A stretch of 9,606 nucleotides of DNA from Rhodospirillales bacterium. GTDB taxonomy: Bacteria > Pseudomonadota > Alphaproteobacteria > Acetobacterales > Acetobacteraceae. The position numbers and the translations under genes are program-made. The DNA is taken from contig JAATGE010000169.1 of assembly GCA_015654825.1 (NCBI GenBank), positions 1-9,606 of the forward strand. Reading direction: 5' to 3'. This document shows, piece after piece, positions 6,211 through 9,606 of the stretch. Every line of letters starts with the position of its first letter. Within the stretch, counting starts at the first letter, position 1. The notes below the pieces were generated by a model. It was not told where the DNA came from and made no database searches. It worked only from the letters and a program-made list of their open reading frames with translations.

Positions 6211-6244
6211 ACCAAAGTTTTTGCTTCTTTTTTCAAAAAGAAGC
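6211..6244 (-). terminator. A/T-rich hairpin repeat, copy 2 (inverted, variant stem)
   Basis: GCTTCTTTTT (6223-6232) pairs with AAAAAGAAGC (6235-6244) around 2 nt. On the minus strand the stem is followed by AAAAACTTTGGT, the same tail as copies 1 and 3. Compared with those copies the outer stem is GCTTC/GAAGC instead of GTTC/GAAC, so both arms changed together. It lies just after the reductase gene and before the toxin-antitoxin promoter, where it could insulate one from the other. A pyrimidine-only tract of CTTCCC-type units follows at 6244-6265. Confidence 0.55.
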
Positions 6245-6275
6245 CTTCCCTTTCCCTTCCCTTTCGCGGCCCGCC

Positions 6276-6317
6276 TTGACAACCCCACCCCCTTCAACCA
6301 TCTAGACTGACTAGTCA
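6276..6317 (+). promoter_or_regulatory. Promoter and operator of the antitoxin-toxin operon
   Basis: A consensus -35, TTGACA (6276-6281), is followed by a weak -10 region around CATCTAGACT (6299-6308). The perfect 10-bp palindrome TGACTAGTCA (6308-6317) then overlaps the ribosome site AGGAGG (6317-6322), which is 6 nt before the antitoxin ATG. A palindrome at this place fits autorepression by the antitoxin, as is known for type II loci. The exact -10 is uncertain. Confidence 0.55.
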
Positions 6318-6328
6318 GGAGGCACGCC

Positions 6329-6583
6329 ATGGCATGGCAGCTCCAGGAAGCCAAAGCCCGTTTTTCGGAGGTCATTCAGCGCGCAAGGCTGGAGGGACCG
6401 CAAACCGTCACGTTGCGTGGACAGCGGGCGGCAGTCGTGCTGTCCGCCGCCGACTATGATCGGCTGAGCAGCGGTGAGCCGAACTTCATTGCCGCGCTGC
6501 TCGGCGGGCCGGCTTGGGGCGATGAGATGATCGCGGCGGTCAACGATCGTGCGGTTGATTTGCCGCGCGAAACCGATTTCTGA
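6329..6583 (+). CDS. Phd/YefM-family type II antitoxin
   Basis: The protein has 84 residues. The N-terminal MAWQLQEAKARFSEVIQRARLEGPQTVTLRGQRAAVVLSAADYDRL (1-46) is the typical Phd/YefM fold: W-x-LQEAKARFSE..., then a Gly-x-x-AAVV strand and an S-x-x-DYDRL helix, which dimerises and binds operator DNA. The tail from about 51 (PNFIAALLGGPAW...) is the part expected to wrap and block the toxin. The ribosome site AGGAGG is 6 nt upstream. Its stop TGA overlaps the toxin ATG by one base (TGATG), so the two are translationally coupled. The likely operator palindrome at 6308-6317 suggests self-repression. Confidence 0.93.
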   Translation: MAWQLQEAKARFSEVIQRARLEGPQTVTLRGQRAAVVLSAADYDRLSSGEPNFIAALLGGPAWGDEMIAAVNDRAVDLPRETDF

Positions 6584-6981
6584 TGTATCTGATCGATACG
6601 AATGTGTTGTCGGAGGCCCGCCGCGGCGATCCGACGGCGGTTGCGTGGCTGCGCGGCATCGACCCGCTGCTGGCCTATCTCAGCGTCGTGACAGTCGGCG
6701 AGATTGCCAAAGGGATCGAAATGAAACGCCGACGCGATCCGTCCGCGGCCGAGGCGCTCGGCGCATGGCTGGCCGGCATACTACAACGCTATCAGCGCCG
6801 GATTCTTCCGATCGACCAGGCGGTCATGCTCGCCTGGGGCCGCCTGCAGGCGGAACGCCCGCGGCCCGTCATGGACTGCCTGATTGCCGCGACCGCCGAG
6901 GCGCACCGGAAAATCGTGGTCACACGCAACGACATGGATTTTGCCGGTATCGGGGTTGGGGTGGTTAACCCTTGGCGGTGA
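6583..6981 (+). CDS. PIN-domain ribonuclease toxin, VapC/FitB type
   Basis: The protein has 132 residues, normal for VapC/FitB toxins, which cleave RNA with a metal-dependent acidic active site. The acidic residues are in the expected places: Asp5 in LIDTNVLSE, Glu40 in VVTVGEIAKG, Asp98 in RPVMDCLIAATA, and Asp117/Asp119 in VTRNDMDF. The C-terminal VVNPW is also typical of the FitB-like branch. No residue appears lost and the frame is intact, so the toxin is probably active and held by the upstream antitoxin. It overlaps the antitoxin stop by one base. The RNA target cannot be told from sequence. Confidence 0.94.
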   Translation: MYLIDTNVLSEARRGDPTAVAWLRGIDPLLAYLSVVTVGEIAKGIEMKRRRDPSAAEALGAWLAGILQRYQRRILPIDQAVMLAWGRLQAERPRPVMDCLIAATAEAHRKIVVTRNDMDFAGIGVGVVNPWR

Positions 6982-7011
6982 GCGATACCGGTTTCTCCCC
7001 TAAGAAGTCTT

Positions 7012-7044
7012 GTTCTTTTTGAAAAAAGAACCAAAAACTTTTTT
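7012..7044 (+). terminator. A/T-rich hairpin repeat, copy 3, between convergent genes
   Basis: GTTCTTTTT (7012-7020) pairs with AAAAAGAAC (7023-7031) around GA, followed by CAAAAACTTTTTT. It is nearly identical to copy 1 at 1936-1970 and again lies between two converging genes, here the PIN toxin and the thaumatin-like gene. The terminator role is inferred from position. Confidence 0.6.
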
Positions 7045-7058
7045 GAATAAGCACGACG

Positions 7059-8447
7059 TCAATGTTTTGTGATCGAAATCGCGCCGACAGTGGCCGTCGC
7101 GCCGCCCGGGCAGAAGGTGATCGTATAGTTGGTCGCGTTGGTTCCCGTCTGGCCGTCCGGCACCGTCGAGCAATTGAATGTCGATGTCACGTCGTCGTAC
7201 TGAAACGAGTACATCGTCGGGCAGGCGCTCTTCACGTAGGAAAGCCAGGGGTAGGCGACGCTCGTCCAGTTCGGGTTCGTGCTGTAGCAACGATTGGCCG
7301 CGGCGGAATTGCCGCCGGCCGGATTATATTGCGCCGGCCAGTTCGGGCAGCCGCAGCAGGTCGGGCCGGCAGCAGAATTATAGCAGGTGCCGTTTCCGCT
7401 GCATTGAAACAGCTTTGAATTGGCCCCGCCCGTCCCCTGGCAATCGAGACTCTGCTTCAGTTGCGGGCTCACATTCACCAGGTTGCTGTTCTGGTAGCCG
7501 ACCGCCGCGCAGATCTGCACCGCGGTCCAGGTGCCGGAAAGCGGCGTGCCGCATTGCTGCGAAACACCAGCCACCCCCTGCGACGAATCGTAGGAGATCC
7601 CACAGGTTTGCCCGCTTGGGCAGGCCTGGCTCGGCCCGCACAGCTGGGCATTGGCCTGGTGCTGCACCAGCGCCATGCTGATTTTGTTGTTGGCGGCGGC
7701 GAACGACCATTTGCACGCCTGGCCCGGCGTCGGCGCCTGGCCGGCGGCCTTGGCGCCAGGCGTGGCGCACCAGTAATACTTCGAATTCGGATCGTTCGAG
7801 GCCGGCGGCGGCGGCAGCGTCTGCCCGTTGGACGGCGCCATGGTAATCGGCACGTTCACACCGTTGATCGCCGTGATGTCATACGTATCCAGCGAATTGA
7901 CCAGCGTGAACTCGGCGACCGTCACCGGCGCGTTCTGCGGCGCGACGGTCTGGTTCGTACAGGGAACGAGTTGCCATACGGCCGACTTGGATTGCGCGCA
8001 ATAGCCGGTCGCGGCGGTGGCCACGGTGCGCGGCGTCGGCGCCCCGGAAACATCGGTGCCGGCCCAGATGCCGCCCGACCAGACCGTGTCCGTCGCACCG
8101 GTCGTGTTGACCGGGATATTGACCACGACGTTGGAGGCGTTGCCGCTGGTGGCGAGTTGCACCGAGTAGGCATCGAGCGGCTTGCCGGCCTTGGTCTGCA
8201 GCGGCGCCCAATAACACATATTGTCGGCGCTATTGCAGAACTGCCCGGTCGCGCAGGCGCCCGCGTTGCACATTACGGGCGCCCCGGCCAATCCCACCGC
8301 GCCCACCGTCGCACCGGGATAGACCGGAAATGGGCAGGCGTTGCGCAGCGTTATGGAGCGCACGGTCGCGCCCGGGGCGACCGTCGAATTCAAAGCCATG
8401 AGCAAGGCCAGGCCAGGTGTGGCCAGCCGGAAAATCGCACGACGCAT
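7059..8447 (-). CDS. Exported cysteine-rich thaumatin-like protein
   Basis: The protein has 462 residues from ATG 8447, which has GGGGG 5 nt upstream. A signal peptide is evident (RR start, hydrophobic 12-20, likely cleavage after APGA at about 27). The thaumatin fold is recognised from ordered landmarks. These are SITLRNACPFPVYPGA (31-46, the first strand), TVWSGGIWAGTDVS (121-134), PVTVAEFTL (174-182), TYDITAINGVNVPITMAP (188-205, the counterpart of the family's DVSLVDGFNVP) and SACPTMYSFQYDDVTSTFNC (407-426). YTITFCP (441-447) ends the series. The acidic-cleft Glu of AEFTL is kept, but the Asp of VDG is Asn here. There are 24 cysteines, against 16 in plant proteins, and it is about twice their length. 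The additions are a Cys-rich insert at 60-78, a PPPP stretch at 212-215 and a Cys-rich 270-370 region. Bacterial members are uncommon and their role is unknown. No partner gene is adjacent. Confidence 0.85.
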   Translation of the reverse strand: MRRAIFRLATPGLALLMALNSTVAPGATVRSITLRNACPFPVYPGATVGAVGLAGAPVMCNAGACATGQFCNSADNMCYWAPLQTKAGKPLDAYSVQLATSGNASNVVVNIPVNTTGATDTVWSGGIWAGTDVSGAPTPRTVATAATGYCAQSKSAVWQLVPCTNQTVAPQNAPVTVAEFTLVNSLDTYDITAINGVNVPITMAPSNGQTLPPPPASNDPNSKYYWCATPGAKAAGQAPTPGQACKWSFAAANNKISMALVQHQANAQLCGPSQACPSGQTCGISYDSSQGVAGVSQQCGTPLSGTWTAVQICAAVGYQNSNLVNVSPQLKQSLDCQGTGGANSKLFQCSGNGTCYNSAAGPTCCGCPNWPAQYNPAGGNSAAANRCYSTNPNWTSVAYPWLSYVKSACPTMYSFQYDDVTSTFNCSTVPDGQTGTNATNYTITFCPGGATATVGAISITKH

Positions 8448-8596
8448 AGGTACCCCCAGGTGCGCGCCACCCCCCATTCGATGTGCGCCCCATGGGCGTC
8501 CGCGCGACCACGCGTGTAGCCGATTGTCCCAGCCACCCGCAAGCAAGATGCGCGATCGAAGCGCCCGCCCGCGACTCCCCGGATCATTAGCGGGGT

Positions 8597-8639
8597 CCGG
8601 GGACTAGTCCCCGGCGGGGTCCAGGGGCAGAGCCCCTGG
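8597..8639 (-). terminator. Double hairpin (GC-rich gene-end repeat) after the glutathione transferase
   Basis: The perfect palindrome CCGGGGACTAGTCCCCGG (8597-8614) is followed by CCAGGGGC-aga-GCCCCTGG (8621-8639). It belongs to the family at 4003-4064 (GGGGAC palindrome, GGTCC or CGTCC spacer, CCAGGG(G)C stem, then GGCCTT). On the minus strand it follows the glutathione transferase and its leftover mini-frame. On the other side it borders the upstream region of the thaumatin-like gene (8448-8590). A possible weak promoter for that gene lies there, TTGCGG and CTACAC spaced by 17 bp (minus strand, 8514-8542). Confidence 0.55.
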
Positions 8640-8652
8640 CCTTGACTTTCTA

Positions 8653-8697
8653 TTACAATTCCGCAACGATATCGCGCGCCGCCGGCGCCAGGCTCAT
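8653..8697 (-). other. 14-codon frame overlapping the glutathione transferase stop
   Basis: The frame [14 protein letters not shown] starts with an ATG overlapping the TGA of the glutathione transferase and ends at TAA, directly followed by the TAG that begins the gene-end repeat. It could be the beginning of a former downstream gene cut off by the repeat, or it could be chance. No function is proposed. Confidence 0.2.
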
Positions 8698-9380
8698 CGT
8701 TGCAAAATGCTGCGCGCCGACTCCACCACGGCCTTCGCCCCCTCGCCATCGCCGCGCCGCAGCGCCTCCAGATCCACCGGCACCCGCACCCCGCGCGCCG
8801 CCGCCGGCCGCTCCTCGATCGCCGCCATCCAGCGCTGCAACGATTCCAGGCCCTCGACGGAAACCCCGGACCAGCGATGCGTGCGCACCCAGCACCAGTT
8901 GGCGATATCGGCGATCGAATAATCCCCCGCCAGATACGCGTGATCCTTCAGCCGCCGCTCCAGCACCTCGAACAGCCGCCGCCCCTCGTTCTGGTAGCGG
9001 TCGATCGCCGGCTGATACACCTCCGGCCAGTAGCGCGCGAAAACATTCGCCTGCCCCATCATCGGCCCCACGCCGCCCATCTGGAACATCAGCCACTGGA
9101 TTACCAGCGAGCGGCCGCGCCGGTCCGTGGGCAGCAGCCGTCCCGCCTTCTCCGCCAGATAGATCAGGATCGCGCCGCTCTCGAACACCGCGAACCCGTC
9201 CTCGTCGCGATCCACGATCGCCGGAATGCGCCCGTTCGGATTGATCGCCAGGTAATCCGGGGTTTTCTGTGCGCTACTGGAAAGATCGATCGCGTGCACC
9301 TCGTAGGGGATGCCCAGTTCTTCCAGCGCCACGCTGGCCTTCCACCCGTTCGGCGTCGACGCCGTGTAAAGATCGATCAT
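8694..9380 (-). CDS. Glutathione S-transferase family, YfcG/Nu-class-like disulfide-bond oxidoreductase
   Basis: The protein has 228 residues. The N-terminal thioredoxin fold begins [14 protein letters not shown], closely matching E. coli YfcG, with Thr9 and Asn11 at the glutathione site in place of a catalytic Ser/Tyr/Cys. [11 protein letters not shown] (47-57) carries the cis-Pro and FESGAI (66-71) the Glu-Ser that grips the gamma-glutamyl group. The C-terminal all-helical domain starts at about 88 with [16 protein letters not shown] and has YSIADIANW (154-162). Nu-class proteins bind two glutathiones and reduce disulfides; that activity is inferred here. The ATG at 9380 is chosen because it gives the family N-terminus; GGGAG lies about 10 nt upstream. 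The frame is open up to 9512, but the extension has no family counterpart. The gene diverges from the lipoprotein gene at 9524. Confidence 0.92.
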   Translation of the reverse strand: MIDLYTASTPNGWKASVALEELGIPYEVHAIDLSSSAQKTPDYLAINPNGRIPAIVDRDEDGFAVFESGAILIYLAEKAGRLLPTDRRGRSLVIQWLMFQMGGVGPMMGQANVFARYWPEVYQPAIDRYQNEGRRLFEVLERRLKDHAYLAGDYSIADIANWCWVRTHRWSGVSVEGLESLQRWMAAIEERPAAARGVRVPVDLEALRRGDGEGAKAVVESARSILQR

Positions 9381-9523
9381 GCGCGGCCAGCTCCCAAAAT
9401 GTCGCCCACCAACCCTAGCCGACACCGCGCCCCGCCGCCAAACCCGCGCCAATCTGGCATACGTGCAACACCTTGCCGGTTTTTCTTGATATAGCGCTTC
9501 AACCGCGCGCACCTTCCGCCGCC

Positions 9524-9606
9524 ATGCGCCCCATCCGCCACGCCCTGCCGCTGCTGCTGCCCCTCGCCCTTGCCGCGTGCGGCGGCGGCGGCGCGCGCAT
9601 CGCCAC
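9524..9606 (+). CDS. Start of a putative lipoprotein gene, cut by the window edge
   Basis: Twenty-seven codons are visible, reading [19 protein letters not shown] and then GGGG. The basic start, the Leu/Ala core and the lipobox LAAC (16-19) indicate signal peptidase II processing with Cys19 lipidated. The residue after Cys is Gly, giving no inner-membrane retention signal, so outer-membrane sorting is likely. No clear ribosome site precedes the ATG, and the rest of the protein is outside the window, so its function cannot be judged. A TATAGC-like hexamer at 9490-9495 lacks a properly spaced -35. Confidence 0.65.
   Translation, partial: MRPIRHALPLLLPLALAACGGGGARIA

Noticed and set aside
6244..6265. 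Pyrimidine-only tract with CTTCCC-like units
   Set aside because: It is short and imperfect. Nothing beyond a simple-sequence patch can be supported.
1..9606. CRISPR arrays, tRNA or rRNA genes, transposase or integrase genes
   Set aside because: No regularly spaced direct repeats were seen, no cloverleaf or rRNA-like stretch was recognised, and no frame matches a recombinase.

Overview
The window is high-GC bacterial DNA with mostly complete genes on both strands. The DnaB helicase, the eukaryote-like NADP isocitrate dehydrogenase (IDH) and the intergenic repeats suggest an alphaproteobacterium, probably Acetobacteraceae. That placement is an inference from familiarity with such sequences, not from a search. 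Housekeeping genes (dnaB, icd) are mixed with secreted proteins, two toxin-antitoxin loci and dispersed repeats, as in an accessory-rich chromosomal stretch.

Layout. 1-1071 (-): the N-terminal 357 residues of the replicative helicase DnaB, running off the left edge. 1122-1883 (+): an EcsC-family protein, divergent from dnaB with only about 50 bp between. 2035-3003 (-): an exported Kelch beta-propeller protein. 3082-4156: the most unusual part. A complete icd lies at 4073-5287 (-), and an 84-bp second copy of its 3' end lies 991 bp away at 3082-3165, in the same orientation. Between the copies are REP-like hairpins, an intact ccdA antitoxin gene and a ccdB toxin gene broken at its third codon. 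This looks like a small cassette inserted at the 3' end of icd, or the remains of a larger one, with att-like direct repeats. No integrase is present. 5403-6176 (+): a short-chain dehydrogenase/reductase divergent from icd. 6329-6981 (+): a Phd/YefM-type antitoxin and a VapC/FitB-type PIN toxin, overlapping TGATG, behind a likely operator palindrome. 7059-8447 (-): an exported, cysteine-rich thaumatin-like protein. 8694-9380 (-): a YfcG-like glutathione transferase. 9524-9606 (+): the start of a lipoprotein gene.

Repeats punctuate the gene ends. An A/T-rich hairpin with a conserved A-rich tail occurs three times (about 1936, 6223 and 7012), and its stem shows a compensated base change. A GC-rich hairpin family occurs at about 4003-4064 and 8597-8639, with a truncated copy at 1881-1900. 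The edge of this repeat includes the TAG stop codon of the gene it follows at two loci. These elements probably act as terminators.

Apart from the two toxin-antitoxin pairs, the genes do not form an evident pathway. The most notable points are the icd 3'-end duplication around a ccd cassette, the disarmed ccdB beside an intact ccdA, and the bacterial thaumatin-like protein.
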